Of a stretch of 64,000 nucleotides of DNA, positions 56,403-64,000 are shown piece by piece. The stretch lies in the NCBI RefSeq assembly GCF_028622115.1, contig NZ_CP097263.1:248001-312000 (forward strand), given 5' to 3'. The notes under the pieces were generated by a model that made no database searches, was not told the origin of the DNA, and worked only from the letters and a program-made list of their open reading frames with translations. The position numbers and the translations under genes were made by a program. Source of the stretch: Kutzneria chonburiensis. Its GTDB lineage: Bacteria; Actinomycetota; Actinomycetes; Mycobacteriales; Pseudonocardiaceae. The first letter of the stretch is position 1; the number at the start of each line of letters is the position of its first letter.

Positions 56403-57758
56403 ATGAGCGACCAGTTGTACGACGGCGGGCTGTTCGGGGCCGACGTCGAGGAGCGGAGCAAGGCCCAGGTGGCGGCCAACGCCCCGCTGGCGGTGCGGAT
56501 GCGTCCCCGGTCGCTGGACGAGGTCGTCGGCCAGGGGCACCTGCTCGGTGCCGGCGCGCCGCTGCGCCGGCTGGTCGAGGGCGCCGCGCCCGCCTCCGTG
56601 ATGCTGTACGGCCCGCCCGGCACCGGCAAGACCACCCTGGCCACCCTCGTCTCGCAGGCCACCGGCCGCCGGTTCGTCGCCCTGTCCGCGCTGTCCGCGG
56701 GCGTCAAGGAGGTGCGCGAGGTCATCAACGAGGCGCGCCGCCGGCTCGGCCGGACCGGCGAGGCCACGGTGCTGTTCATCGACGAAGTCCACCGTTTCTC
56801 CAAGACCCAGCAGGACGCCCTGTTGGGGGCCGTCGAGGACCGGATCGTGCTGCTGGTCGCCGCCACCACCGAGAACCCGTTCTTCTCGGTCGTGTCGCCG
56901 CTGCTGTCGCGTTCCCTTGTGCTGCAACTGAAATCCCTCACCGACGACGACGTCCGCGAGGTCGTCCGCCGGGCCGTCACCGACGAGCGAGGCCTCGGCG
57001 GCTCGCCCACCTTGTCGCCCGAGGCCGAGGACCACCTCGTCCGCCTCGCCGGCGGCGACGCCCGCCGTGCGCTGACCGCGTTGGAGGCCGCCGCCGAGTC
57101 GGCTTCTTCTACCGGCGCCGCCGTCATCGACCTGGCCACGCTCGAGGCCACCGTCGACAAGGCCGCCGTGCGCTACGACCGTGACGGCGACCAGCACTAC
57201 GACGTGATCAGCGCCTTCATCAAGTCCATCCGCGGTTCCGATGTCGACGCCACCCTGCACTACCTGGCCCGCATGATCGAGGCCGGCGAGGACCCTCGCT
57301 TCATCGCCCGTCGGCTCGTCGTGCATGCCAGCGAGGACGTCGGCATGGCCGACCCCACCGCCATCCAGGTCTGCGTCGCCGCCGCGCAGGCCGTGCAGCT
57401 CATCGGCATGCCCGAGGCTCGGATCAACCTTGCCCAGGCCGCCATCCACCTCGCCACTGCCCCCAAGTCCAACTCCGTCGTCGTCGCCATCGACGCCGCC
57501 CTCTCCGACGTTCGCCGTGGGTCCGCCGGCACAGTTCCCCCTCATCTCCGCGACGGCCACTACGCCGGCGCCAAGAAGCTCGGCAACGCCCAGGGCTACC
57601 GCTATCCCCACGACGTTCCCGAGGGCGTCGTCACGCAGCAGTACCCGCCCGACGATCTGGTGGGGACGGACTACTACAACCCGACTTCCCGGGGGAACGA
57701 GCGAGCCTTGTCCGAGCGCGTTCCCAAGCTGCGCAAGGTGATCCGCGGCCAGGAGTGA
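56403..57758 (+). CDS. rarA: Replication-associated recombination protein A (MgsA/RarA ATPase)
   Basis: A 451-residue AAA+ ATPase closely matching Rar[21 protein letters not shown] precedes Walker A in [20 protein letters not shown]; Walker B is [20 protein letters not shown]; sensor 1 is [20 protein letters not shown]. The C-terminal helical tetramerisation part has [20 protein letters not shown] and ends with [20 protein letters not shown]. RarA acts at stalled replication forks with the beta clamp and single-strand DNA-binding protein. It is a single-gene unit. Confidence 0.96.
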   Translation: MSDQLYDGGLFGADVEERSKAQVAANAPLAVRMRPRSLDEVVGQGHLLGAGAPLRRLVEGAAPASVMLYGPPGTGKTTLATLVSQATGRRFVALSALSAGVKEVREVINEARRRLGRTGEATVLFIDEVHRFSKTQQDALLGAVEDRIVLLVAATTENPFFSVVSPLLSRSLVLQLKSLTDDDVREVVRRAVTDERGLGGSPTLSPEAEDHLVRLAGGDARRALTALEAAAESASSTGAAVIDLATLEATVDKAAVRYDRDGDQHYDVISAFIKSIRGSDVDATLHYLARMIEAGEDPRFIARRLVVHASEDVGMADPTAIQVCVAAAQAVQLIGMPEARINLAQAAIHLATAPKSNSVVVAIDAALSDVRRGSAGTVPPHLRDGHYAGAKKLGNAQGYRYPHDVPEGVVTQQYPPDDLVGTDYYNPTSRGNERALSERVPKLRKVIRGQE

Positions 57759-57810
57759 AGTCGGCGGCCTCGACGCAGGATTGTCGGTGCCCGCACCTAC
57801 GATGCGAAGC

Positions 57811-58530
57811 ATGCCCCGATATGTCGACGAGGACCTCAACGGTGCCGAGTTTCGAGAGTGCGACCTGACCGGAGCCCGGCTGATCGGCGTCGTCATGCAG
57901 GATGCCGTGATCGACGGATTCGTCACCAACCTCGTGGTGAACGGGGTCGAGGTCACCGAGTACGTCGAGGCGGAGCTTGACCGGCGGCATCCGGTGCGGG
58001 GGCTGCTCCGCGCCGAGGAGCCGGCCGATCTGCGCGAGGCGTCGCGTCAGCTCCATGCCGGCTGGGCGGACACGATTGAACGAATCCGCCGTGCGCCGGG
58101 CATCGAGCGCCGAAGCGTGAACGACGAGTGGTCGGCGGTGCAGACGCTGCGCCACCTGGTGTTCGTCCACGACTCGTGGTTCCGCCGCTGCTGCCTGGGC
58201 TCGACGGCAGGGTTCACGCCGATGGGCATCGGGCCGAGCGTCGAGCCCTACCGTGAGGCGCACGGGCTTGACCGTTCGCTCGATCCCGACCTCGACGAGA
58301 TCGTGAGCGTGCGTGACGCGCAGACCGCCGAGCTGGAGGCCTGGCTGGACGAGGTCACGGCCGCGCAGCTGGCAGCGCGAGCGCCGGTGCCGGACGACGA
58401 TGTCTGGCCGCCGTACGCCCGGGGCCGCTCGGTGCGGCAGTGCCTCGGCACGGTGCTCAACGAAACGTTCGAGCACCACGGCTTCTGCGTCCGCGACCTC
58501 GACCTGATCGAGGCACAGAACGCCGAATAG
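57811..58530 (+). CDS. DinB-superfamily protein with short pentapeptide-repeat N-terminus
   Basis: A 239-residue protein. The first 45 residues (DLNGAEFRECDLTGARLIGV) form two or three pentapeptide-repeat turns, followed by a DinB_2 four-helix bundle. Metal ligands are likely the histidine in WSAVQTLRHLVFVHDSWFRR and the pair in LNETFEHHGFCVRDLDLIEA. Proteins with this combination occur in actinobacteria and their role is unknown. ATG at 57811 or 57802 is possible; neither has a strong site. Its stop directly abuts the stop of the convergent esterase. Confidence 0.85.
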   Translation: MPRYVDEDLNGAEFRECDLTGARLIGVVMQDAVIDGFVTNLVVNGVEVTEYVEAELDRRHPVRGLLRAEEPADLREASRQLHAGWADTIERIRRAPGIERRSVNDEWSAVQTLRHLVFVHDSWFRRCCLGSTAGFTPMGIGPSVEPYREAHGLDRSLDPDLDEIVSVRDAQTAELEAWLDEVTAAQLAARAPVPDDDVWPPYARGRSVRQCLGTVLNETFEHHGFCVRDLDLIEAQNAE

Positions 58531-59526
58531 TCAGGCGTTGGTGTCGGCCCAGGCGTTCAACGCGTCTTCGTACACGGCCGCATCCGGTTCGAAGTTGAGG
58601 TCGTGCCCGGCGTCGGGCAGCACGGCGGCGGTGAAACGAAGCGAATGCGCAAAGTAAGGCCGTTCCTCGGAGGCCAATGCAGCGGCGGAGGAACAGGAGC
58701 CGCCGAGCAAGCCTCCGCAGAACAAGGCGTCCAACTCGCCGTCGACCAGGTACACGGGCCGGGTGATGCCCAACGACGTGGGCAGGGCGAAACCGAGGGC
58801 GATCGCGTCGGCCATCTCGGTGGCGGACACGACGCCCTTGGTGGCCTCGTCGTAGGCCAACATCGCGGGATCGGGATGGGGCCCGTAGAACAAAGCGGCG
58901 CGACGACCGGGCACGGTGGTGAGATAGCCGGGGTCGTACCGAGATGCCAGCGGCCCGGGGTCCACAGTGACCGGACGGACGTCGAAGGCCAACGCCGAAG
59001 CCAAACCCTCCGGTGACACGCGATGCGTCAGGGCGGTCAACGCCACGGCGGAAGCGTCGTTGTACAGGGAGGTCTCGATCAACGCCACAGCGCTGCCGAC
59101 GGAGTGCCCGACCAGCAACACGGTCCGGAAAGAGGTCCGCAGCCACGAAACGACCTGGTGCACGGTCAGGGCCTGGGTCAAAGCGGTCAGCAGCACGCTG
59201 GGCTCACGCGTGCTCGCCCCGTAGCCGACGCGGTCGATGGCCAACGTCGCCCAACGGTCGCCAAGCGCCCGCCGCACGTACGAGAACCGGCCGCCGCCAA
59301 TGGGCTCGTCCCAGTATCGGCCGTCGTAGGTCGCCCCGTGCACCAACAGCTGCACGCGGTCGGCCCCGCCCGGCGGCAGGCACAGCCGGCCGTGCACGGA
59401 GGCCGGCAACAGCACGTCGAGCTGCACGGGCACGGTGACGTCCGAGCACGAAGGAGCAGCGGCAGCGGGCGCGGCCAGACCGACGATCAGCGCCACGGCG
59501 AGGACCACCGCCTGCCAGCGCACCAC
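58531..59526 (-). CDS. Secreted alpha/beta hydrolase
   Basis: A 331-residue exported hydrolase. The signal peptide is AVVLAVALIVGLAAPAAAAP. The domain carries VQLLVHGATYDGRYWDEPIG (oxyanion strand), the nucleophile in VLLVGHSVGSAVALIETSLY, the acid in VYLVDGELDALFCGG and the histidine in AAVLPDAGHDLNFEPDAA. Two or more cysteine pairs fit an extracellular protein. It is probably an esterase or lipase; the substrate is unknown. A hairpin separates it from the upstream EI24 gene. Confidence 0.88.
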   Translation of the reverse strand: MVRWQAVVLAVALIVGLAAPAAAAPSCSDVTVPVQLDVLLPASVHGRLCLPPGGADRVQLLVHGATYDGRYWDEPIGGGRFSYVRRALGDRWATLAIDRVGYGASTREPSVLLTALTQALTVHQVVSWLRTSFRTVLLVGHSVGSAVALIETSLYNDASAVALTALTHRVSPEGLASALAFDVRPVTVDPGPLASRYDPGYLTTVPGRRAALFYGPHPDPAMLAYDEATKGVVSATEMADAIALGFALPTSLGITRPVYLVDGELDALFCGGLLGGSCSSAAALASEERPYFAHSLRFTAAVLPDAGHDLNFEPDAAVYEDALNAWADTNA

Positions 59527-59528
59527 GG

Positions 59529-59552
59529 CCTCCCGAAGATCGACTCGGGAGG
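59529..59552 (-). terminator. Terminator after the EI24 gene
   Basis: CCTCCCGA at 59529-59536 pairs with TCGGGAGG at 59545-59552 around an eight-base loop, between the EI24 stop and the start of the secreted hydrolase on the same strand. Confidence 0.6.
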
Positions 59553-59562
59553 GAGGGTAGAC

Positions 59563-60330
59563 CTAGAAAGGCTTTTCCGCGCCTGGCCGGCCCAACCGAA
59601 TGTGGTCCGTAAGGAGTCGCTGGGCCAACAGGGTGCCCCCGGCGGTCGCCGCCGGCATCACGATGATCGCCAGCAGCGGCACCAGACACAGCAGGTACGC
59701 CGGCAGCGCGAAGCCGAAAGCCATCGCCCGCCGCTGCCCGAGCACATGCCGCCGTGCGGCCAGCGGCAGCCCCCGCCGCGAGAACGGCACGACGCTGAGC
59801 TCCAGCCCGAACATCCAGGCGGCCACGCAGACGCCGATCACCGGCCCGACGGTCTCGCCGACGACCGGCACGAGGTCGATCAGGAACAGCGGGATGGACA
59901 GCAGCGCCGACGCCCCGACCACCTTGGCGTTGTCCACGGTGTCGGTCCACCACGACGTGTCGTGCTCGGTCGGCACGCCGCCGAAACGGTCCTCGACCCG
60001 CCGCGCGATCGACTCGTAGAACGGCGCGCCGATGGCCAGCGTGGCCGCGGCGAACACCAGCAGCCCCAGGTAGAGCAGCCCGACCACGAGCGCAACGGCG
60101 ACAAGGTCCCGGAAGACCTCCTGGTAGGCGTGGTCCCAGCCGTCGGCGAACGGCGTGGCCAGCGCGACCAGGTTCGGCGCGAACACGGCGAGCGTGATCA
60201 CCAGCCCCAGCAGCAGGCCGCCGGTGAGCACCGCCGGCAGCGCCCCGAGCAGCAGCAGCCGGGGCGTCCGGAAGACGATTCCGAAGCCCCGCAGCAGCAG
60301 GCCCACGCCCGCGAAGAAGTCCCTGATCAT
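59563..60330 (-). CDS. EI24/CysZ-like membrane protein
   Basis: A 255-residue membrane protein of the EI24 domain family. It starts MIRDFFAGVGLLLRGFGIVF, has about four to five hydrophobic segments (ALPAVLTGGLLLGLVITLAV, LVAVALVVGLLYLGLLVFAA, IGVCVAAWMFGLELSVVPFS) and the conserved RRGLPLAARRHVLGQRRAMA. The bacterial relative CysZ mediates sulfate uptake, but most actinobacterial homologues are uncharacterised. No sulfur genes are nearby, so I keep the family name. Confidence 0.9.
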   Translation of the reverse strand: MIRDFFAGVGLLLRGFGIVFRTPRLLLLGALPAVLTGGLLLGLVITLAVFAPNLVALATPFADGWDHAYQEVFRDLVAVALVVGLLYLGLLVFAAATLAIGAPFYESIARRVEDRFGGVPTEHDTSWWTDTVDNAKVVGASALLSIPLFLIDLVPVVGETVGPVIGVCVAAWMFGLELSVVPFSRRGLPLAARRHVLGQRRAMAFGFALPAYLLCLVPLLAIIVMPAATAGGTLLAQRLLTDHIRLGRPGAEKPF

Positions 60331-60454
60331 GAGGCCAGCAGGATAGCCGGTGGAAACGCCCGTAAAACCCGATTGCCCCTCGGGGCGACGACATCGACAC
60401 CGAGGCGCGACAAATGCCGGGACACCCGCCCGACCACGGAGCTAGCGTGCCGCC

Positions 60455-61300
60455 ATGACCTCACGCCGCGAGCTGATCGACGCCTCGATCCCGCTGATCA
60501 CCGCCAACTACGTCTTCCCGGACATCGCCGAGAAGGTGGTGGAGGTGTTGCGGCGCAACGACTACGAGCACCTCGCGAACATCGACGAGTTCGCCGCGGC
60601 GGTCACCGCCGATCTCCAGTCGGTCAACGGGGACAAGCATCTGCGCCTGCTGCACGAGGAACCCAGGCCCCGCGCGGCGACCGAGCACCACGGCTTCGAC
60701 AAGGTGGAGGTCCTCGACGGCAACATCGGCTACGTCGAGAACACTTGGCTACGGGAGGCCGGCCGGTTCGGCGACTTCGCCGTCGCCGCGATGACGCTGG
60801 TCGCCGGCACGGACGCGCTGATCATCGACCTGCGCCGGTGCCGCGGCGGCGACCCGGGCATGGTCTCGCTGATCTGCGCCTACCTGTTCGACGAGTCCAA
60901 GCACGTCAACGACATCTACAGCCGCCCGGACGACCTCACCATCCAGTTCTGGACCCCGCCCTACGTGCCGGGCCGGCGCTTCGGCGGCACGAAGCCGGTC
61001 TGGGTGCTGACCAGCTCGTTCACCTTCTCCGGCGGCGAGGAGCTGGCCTACGACCTCCAGCAGACCGGCCGGGCGACCCTCGTCGGCGAGACCACCCGCG
61101 GCGGCGCGCACCCGACCGACTGGCACGAGCTGGCCGAACACCTCTATCTCACGGTGCCCGAGGCGCGGGCGATCAACCCGAGGTCCGGCACCAACTGGGA
61201 GGGTGTCGGCGTCGTGCCGGACATCGCCGTTCCCGCTGATCAAGCCATGGACCACGCCGTCGAACTGGCTCGAAAATTCCTGGCCGACCCGGGCAACTGA
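60455..61300 (+). CDS. S41-family (C-terminal processing/IRBP-like) peptidase
   Basis: A 281-residue protein. The N-terminal helical region (ASIPLITANYVFPDIAEKVV) and IDLRRCRGGDPGMVSLICAY lead to the catalytic serine in VWVLTSSFTFSGGEELAYDL and TLVGETTRGGAHPTDWHELA. It lacks a PDZ domain and signal peptide, as in the tricorn-core/interphotoreceptor-retinoid-binding-like group, where it would act in the cytosol. The target is unknown. It is monocistronic, divergent from EI24. Confidence 0.9.
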   Translation: MTSRRELIDASIPLITANYVFPDIAEKVVEVLRRNDYEHLANIDEFAAAVTADLQSVNGDKHLRLLHEEPRPRAATEHHGFDKVEVLDGNIGYVENTWLREAGRFGDFAVAAMTLVAGTDALIIDLRRCRGGDPGMVSLICAYLFDESKHVNDIYSRPDDLTIQFWTPPYVPGRRFGGTKPVWVLTSSFTFSGGEELAYDLQQTGRATLVGETTRGGAHPTDWHELAEHLYLTVPEARAINPRSGTNWEGVGVVPDIAVPADQAMDHAVELARKFLADPGN

Positions 61301-61356
61301 CGGCCCTGCCGCCGCGTCCTCGATGTGACGTATCACACCTTTTGTCGGGAGAGGTC

Positions 61357-61836
61357 ATGAACAGAACCAAGTCGCTGGCCGCCCTGGTCATCGCCCTGCT
61401 GGCGATGCTCGCGCTCGTGCCGTCGGCCGGCGCCGCGCCCAGCGACACCACCGCGTACCTGACCAACATCCGCGTCGGCGCGCACCCCACGTACGACCGG
61501 GTCGTGCTCGACGTGACGAACCTGCCCAGCAGCTTCGCCTACACGCCGCAGGACAAGCTCTACTACGACCCGAGCGGCCTGCCGGTGAACATCCCCGGCT
61601 GCACCTTCGGCCGGCTGGCCATGCAGGGCGCCACCGAGCACACCGACAGCGGCCAGCTCACCTACACCGGCCCGCAGACCTTCACCACGCCGCAGCTGAC
61701 CAACGTCCGTGCGGTCGCGGTCATCGGCGACTTCGAGAAGGTGCTGAGCATCGGCCTCGGCCTGCGGCACGCCGCCGCCGTGCACGTCTTCACCCTCACC
61801 GCGCCCAACCGTGTGGTCATCGACGTCAACCACTGA
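61357..61836 (+). CDS. Secreted AMIN-like domain protein A
   Basis: A 159-residue exported protein. The signal peptide is SLAALVIALLAMLALVPSAG. The mature part is a beta-sandwich beginning TAYLTNIRVGAHPTYDRVVL and ending LTAPNRVVIDVNH, matching the AMIN-like domain of actinobacteria (related to the peptidoglycan/LysM-linked AMIN fold). ATG at 61357 is preceded by GGGAGAGG. The function is unknown, perhaps cell-wall or polysaccharide binding. It is a tandem paralogue of the next gene. Confidence 0.82.
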   Translation: MNRTKSLAALVIALLAMLALVPSAGAAPSDTTAYLTNIRVGAHPTYDRVVLDVTNLPSSFAYTPQDKLYYDPSGLPVNIPGCTFGRLAMQGATEHTDSGQLTYTGPQTFTTPQLTNVRAVAVIGDFEKVLSIGLGLRHAAAVHVFTLTAPNRVVIDVNH

Positions 61837-61933
61837 AGCTGCCGCACGGTTTTCTTGCCGGTGAAGGCAACGCGCTCGACGATCTTGGCGTTGACGAGGC
61901 GTACAGCCAACACCGCAGGGGGGAACACAACCC

Positions 61934-62398
61934 ATGATCAAGACGAAGGCGCTGGCCGCCGTGCTGGCCACCGCCCTGGCGATGGTCGTCGCCGCACCGC
62001 TGGCCGGTGCGGCGACGCAGGGTGTCGACGGCCCGCAGCTGACCGACATCAAGGTGCAGGCGAACGCCACGTTCGACCGGGTCGAGCTGGACTTCGACTC
62101 GCTGCCGGTCGCCAGCTGGGAGCAGGTCGACGAGCTGGTGGCCGACCCGAGCGGCAAGCCCTACAGCCTGCCCGGCAACACCTACATCTCGCTGGTGGCC
62201 CAGAACTCGAGCAGCTTCGGCACCTACTCCGGCTCCCGGAAGTTCACCACCCCGACGCTGAGCAACGTCCGCGCGGTCGGCATCACCGGCGACTTCGAGC
62301 GGGTGCTCAGCGTCGGCATCGGCCTCGATCACTCCGCCGCCATCCACGTTTCGCCCCTCACGGGACCGAATCGCCTGGTAATCGACGTGGACCACTGA
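61934..62398 (+). CDS. Secreted AMIN-like domain protein B
   Basis: A 154-residue paralogue of the upstream protein. Signal peptide LAAVLATALAMVVAAPLAGA, then GPQLTDIKVQANATFDRVEL, RKFTTPTLSNVRAVGITGDF and the matching end LTGPNRLVIDVDH. Both copies share the FDRVxLD and RAVxxxGDFExVLSxGxGL patterns, so they arose by duplication. The two are 97 bases apart and each has its own ribosome-binding site. The function is unknown. Confidence 0.82.
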   Translation: MIKTKALAAVLATALAMVVAAPLAGAATQGVDGPQLTDIKVQANATFDRVELDFDSLPVASWEQVDELVADPSGKPYSLPGNTYISLVAQNSSSFGTYSGSRKFTTPTLSNVRAVGITGDFERVLSVGIGLDHSAAIHVSPLTGPNRLVIDVDH

Positions 62399-62500
62399 TC
62401 GCTGGCAGTGATCGCCGCACCACTCCTTTGACCGATGACCCCGCCGCCGCCAGCCCGTAAGTTGGGGCGGGTCAGGGTCCCCTAACTGGGAGGTTTGTCG

Positions 62501-62599
62501 ATGGAGAGCGGCCTGCTGATCAGCGTCGAGTCCCTGGACGCCGCGGTCGACCGCGGCAAGGCCAACGGCGCCGTTGCCGACAACGACGGCAACGACTGA
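62501..62599 (+). CDS. 32-residue peptide, putative precursor substrate of the JmjC oxygenase
   Basis: ATG at 62501 has GGGAGG eight bases upstream and opens a 32-codon frame. The N-terminal half is MESGLLISVESLDAAVDRG, amphipathic and leader-like. The C-terminal half, GKANGAVADNDGND, is Asn/Asp-rich. Its TGA is followed at once by the GTG of the JmjC/cupin gene, so translation is tightly coupled. Gene order and size fit a RiPP precursor plus tailoring enzyme, with Asn/Asp side chains as candidate hydroxylation sites. I do not recognise the peptide family; it could instead be a regulatory leader peptide. Confidence 0.6.
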   Translation: MESGLLISVESLDAAVDRGKANGAVADNDGND

Positions 62600-63790
62600 G
62601 TGACCGGCATTCCTCAACTGGCTGACCTCGTCGCACCGATCGAGGTCAGCCAGTTCTTTGCCACGGTGCAGGGCCGGACGCACCGGCGGTTCGCCGGACA
62701 GGCCGGCCGGTTCGCCCGGCTGCTGCCGTGGGCGGACCTCAACCGCGCGCTGCGCCAGCACCGGCTGGACTTCCCGCGGCTGCGGCTGGCGCTGGACGGC
62801 GCGGTCGTGCCGGTGCACACGTACACCGAGATGGTCGACACCCGCCGCAACGGGCAGGTGCCGCGCCTGCTCAACGCGCCGCTGTCCGAGCAGCTGCGGG
62901 CCGGCGCCACCCTGGTGCTCGACTCCGTGCAGGAGATGTTCGAGCCGGTCGGCGACCTGGCCGCCGGGCTCGAGCACGACCTGCGGGAGAAGATCCAGGT
63001 CAACCTGTACGCCGGCTGGGGCACCACGCACGGCTTCGACGTGCACTGGGACGACCACGACGCGTTCATCATCCAGATCGCCGGCCGCAAGCGCTGGCGC
63101 ATCCACGGCGTCAGCCGCCCGTTCCCGCTGATGCGCGACACCGAGCTGCCGCAGCGCCCCGAGGGCGAGCCGATCGACGACTTCATGATGGAAGACGGCG
63201 ACGTGCTCTACCTGCCCCGCGGGCACTGGCACGACGTGTCGGCGGTGGGGGAGCAGTCGCTGCACCTGACCATCGGCTTCAACCGGGCGACCGGCGTGGA
63301 CCTGGTGTCGTGGCTGGCCGACCAGCTGCGGGTGGAGCAGGTGTTCCGCGAGGACCTGCCGCGGTTCGGGTCGACCGAGGAGCGTCAGCAGCGGGCCAAG
63401 GAGATCCGCGAGCAGCTGGTCGCGCGGCTCACCGACGACGTCGTGGACCGGTTCCTGACCGATCGCGACGCCCAGGCGCCCGCGCACAGCCGGCTCGGCC
63501 TGCCGTTCACCGCGACCCCGGGCCTGCTGCCCGAGGGTGACGAGGCCGAGGTGCTGCTGGTCGTGCCGCGTGCGGTCGTGGAGCACGGGAACGGCACGGT
63601 CGCGCTCGCCGCGGCCGGAAAACGCCTGGTCTTCGCCGCTGCCGCGGCGCCGGTGCTGGAGGCTTTGCTTCCCGCGCAACCGTTGTCCGTCAAGACCTTG
63701 GTCGAGCTGGCGGCCCCGACACTCGATCGGCGTACCGTCCGGGCCTTGTTGGGCGAGTTGGTCACACACGGGGTGCTGTCGCCACGGTGA
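62600..63790 (+). CDS. JmjC/cupin-4 family 2-oxoglutarate- and Fe(II)-dependent oxygenase
   Basis: A 396-residue protein of the bacterial ribosomal-oxygenase (YcfD/NO66-like) family. The double-stranded beta-helix has the iron triad H149, D151 (DVHWDDHDAF) and H211 (LPRGHWHDVSAV). KRWRIHG and LHLTIGFNRATGVDLVSWLA flank the helix and dimerisation parts. A winged-helix-like C-terminus (PLSVKTLVELAAPTLDRRTV) completes the family architecture. YcfD hydroxylates an arginine on ribosomal protein uL16; here direct coupling to a 32-residue peptide gene suggests that peptide as substrate. GTG at 62600 is fixed by the adjacency. Confidence 0.88.
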   Translation: MTGIPQLADLVAPIEVSQFFATVQGRTHRRFAGQAGRFARLLPWADLNRALRQHRLDFPRLRLALDGAVVPVHTYTEMVDTRRNGQVPRLLNAPLSEQLRAGATLVLDSVQEMFEPVGDLAAGLEHDLREKIQVNLYAGWGTTHGFDVHWDDHDAFIIQIAGRKRWRIHGVSRPFPLMRDTELPQRPEGEPIDDFMMEDGDVLYLPRGHWHDVSAVGEQSLHLTIGFNRATGVDLVSWLADQLRVEQVFREDLPRFGSTEERQQRAKEIREQLVARLTDDVVDRFLTDRDAQAPAHSRLGLPFTATPGLLPEGDEAEVLLVVPRAVVEHGNGTVALAAAGKRLVFAAAAAPVLEALLPAQPLSVKTLVELAAPTLDRRTVRALLGELVTHGVLSPR

Positions 63791-63800
63791 CTGTGTAAGA

Positions 63801-63819
63801 TTAGGTATGCCTAAGGTAA
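63801..63819 (+). promoter_or_regulatory. Iron box (IdeR/DtxR-type operator) overlapping a start codon
   Basis: TTAGGTATGCCTAAGGTAA agrees with the actinobacterial iron-box consensus TTAGGTTAGSCTAACCTAA at 15 of 19 positions. TAAGAT at 63796-63801 looks like a -10 hexamer placed five bases before the ATG at 63807, which implies a leaderless transcript. The iron box would then cover the transcription start and first codons, so iron-loaded regulator would block initiation directly. Confidence 0.75.
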
Positions 63820-64000
63820 CTTCCGAGGATGCTGCACGAGGCTGTGCCTTCGTGACCAGGCTGCTCGGTGGCAACCCGGCCGGGACCGCGGCCCTGATGA
63901 CCTCGTGGCTGCTCATCGAGCAGCCCGGGCCGTGGCCGGCCGACGCGCTGGAGAACGTGCTGACCGAGGCGTTCCCGGACGGGCGGATGGAGCAGCTGCG
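63807..64000 (+). CDS. Sucrase/ferredoxin-like (Suc_Fer) protein, N-terminal part
   Basis: The frame from ATG 63807 runs off the right edge; 64 residues are visible. CAFVTRLLGGNPAGTAALMT followed by SWLLIEQPGPWPADALENVL matches the start of the Suc_Fer-like family, which have a thioredoxin-fold [2Fe-2S]-type domain further on (not in the window). No ribosome-binding site is evident, in line with leaderless expression from TAAGAT. The overlapping iron box predicts induction under iron limitation. It follows the iron-dependent JmjC gene by 16 bases but appears to have its own promoter. Confidence 0.75.
   Translation, partial: MPKVTSEDAARGCAFVTRLLGGNPAGTAALMTSWLLIEQPGPWPADALENVLTEAFPDGRMEQL

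Noticed and set aside
59023-61239. A 738-codon plus-strand frame
   Set aside because: Antisense to the secreted hydrolase and EI24 genes, then out of frame in the S41 peptidase.

Overview
This window is a high-GC, gene-dense stretch of actinobacterial chromosome. I place it in the Pseudonocardiales (a Kutzneria- or Saccharothrix-like organism is my guess, low confidence). The basis is GC-rich third codon positions, frequent GTG starts, operons knit by ATGA/GTGA overlaps, XRE/DUF5753 and DUF574 proteins, mycothiol-type maleylpyruvate isomerase folds, an ECF42/DGPF pair, a DasR-type operator before a chitinase and an IdeR-type iron box. aspS and rarA are the only clear housekeeping genes. I see no tRNA, rRNA, CRISPR array, integrase or transposase.

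Layout. 0-9.7 kb: the tail of a radical SAM protein, a DUF574 methyltransferase divergent from an XRE regulator, a small coupled gene pair, a flippase-like membrane protein, DUF4259, an ECF sigma/DGPF pair, a MarR-SRPBCC-MFS-amidohydrolase block. 9.8-18.7 kb: a coupled catabolic operon (TetR, TIGR03084, AtuA, acyl-CoA dehydrogenase, biotin-dependent carboxylase beta and alpha, second acyl-CoA dehydrogenase) closed by a strong terminator. 18.7-31.3 kb: accessory genes, including SUKH-like proteins, a lone GyrB-like ATPase, an ECF sigma factor fused through a membrane segment to a glycoside hydrolase, a StyA-type monooxygenase, an alpha-amylase, a glycine-rich secreted protein, a lipoprotein and an orphan LanC-like cyclase. 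31.3-36.1 kb: a CoA-transferase, acetoacetate decarboxylase, hydroxyacyl-CoA dehydrogenase, acyl-CoA dehydrogenase operon with a divergent IclR regulator. 36-43.3 kb: hydrolase/ArsR pair, chitinase, aspS, phosphotransferase, SGNH hydrolase. 43.4-53.2 kb: three S53-like secreted peptidase paralogues around a TetR/flavoprotein pair, a secreted tripeptidyl-peptidase-like hydrolase and an acyl-CoA synthetase. 53.3-61.3 kb: membrane protein, RidA, HAD phosphatase and uridine-kinase-like pair, rarA, DinB, secreted esterase, EI24, S41 peptidase. 61.3-64 kb: two AMIN-like secreted paralogues, then a 32-residue peptide gene directly coupled to a JmjC/cupin-4 oxygenase, followed by an iron-box-controlled sucrase/ferredoxin-like gene cut by the window edge.

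Two themes stand out. First, seven genes carry a lesion that one extra G or C would repair, and all seven are losses of one base; this looks more like residual consensus error than real pseudogenisation, although two tandem peptidase paralogues share the lesion at the same homologous position. Second, the peptide/JmjC/Suc_Fer group at the right edge looks like an uncharacterised peptide-modification (RiPP-like) system and is my leading candidate for something new.
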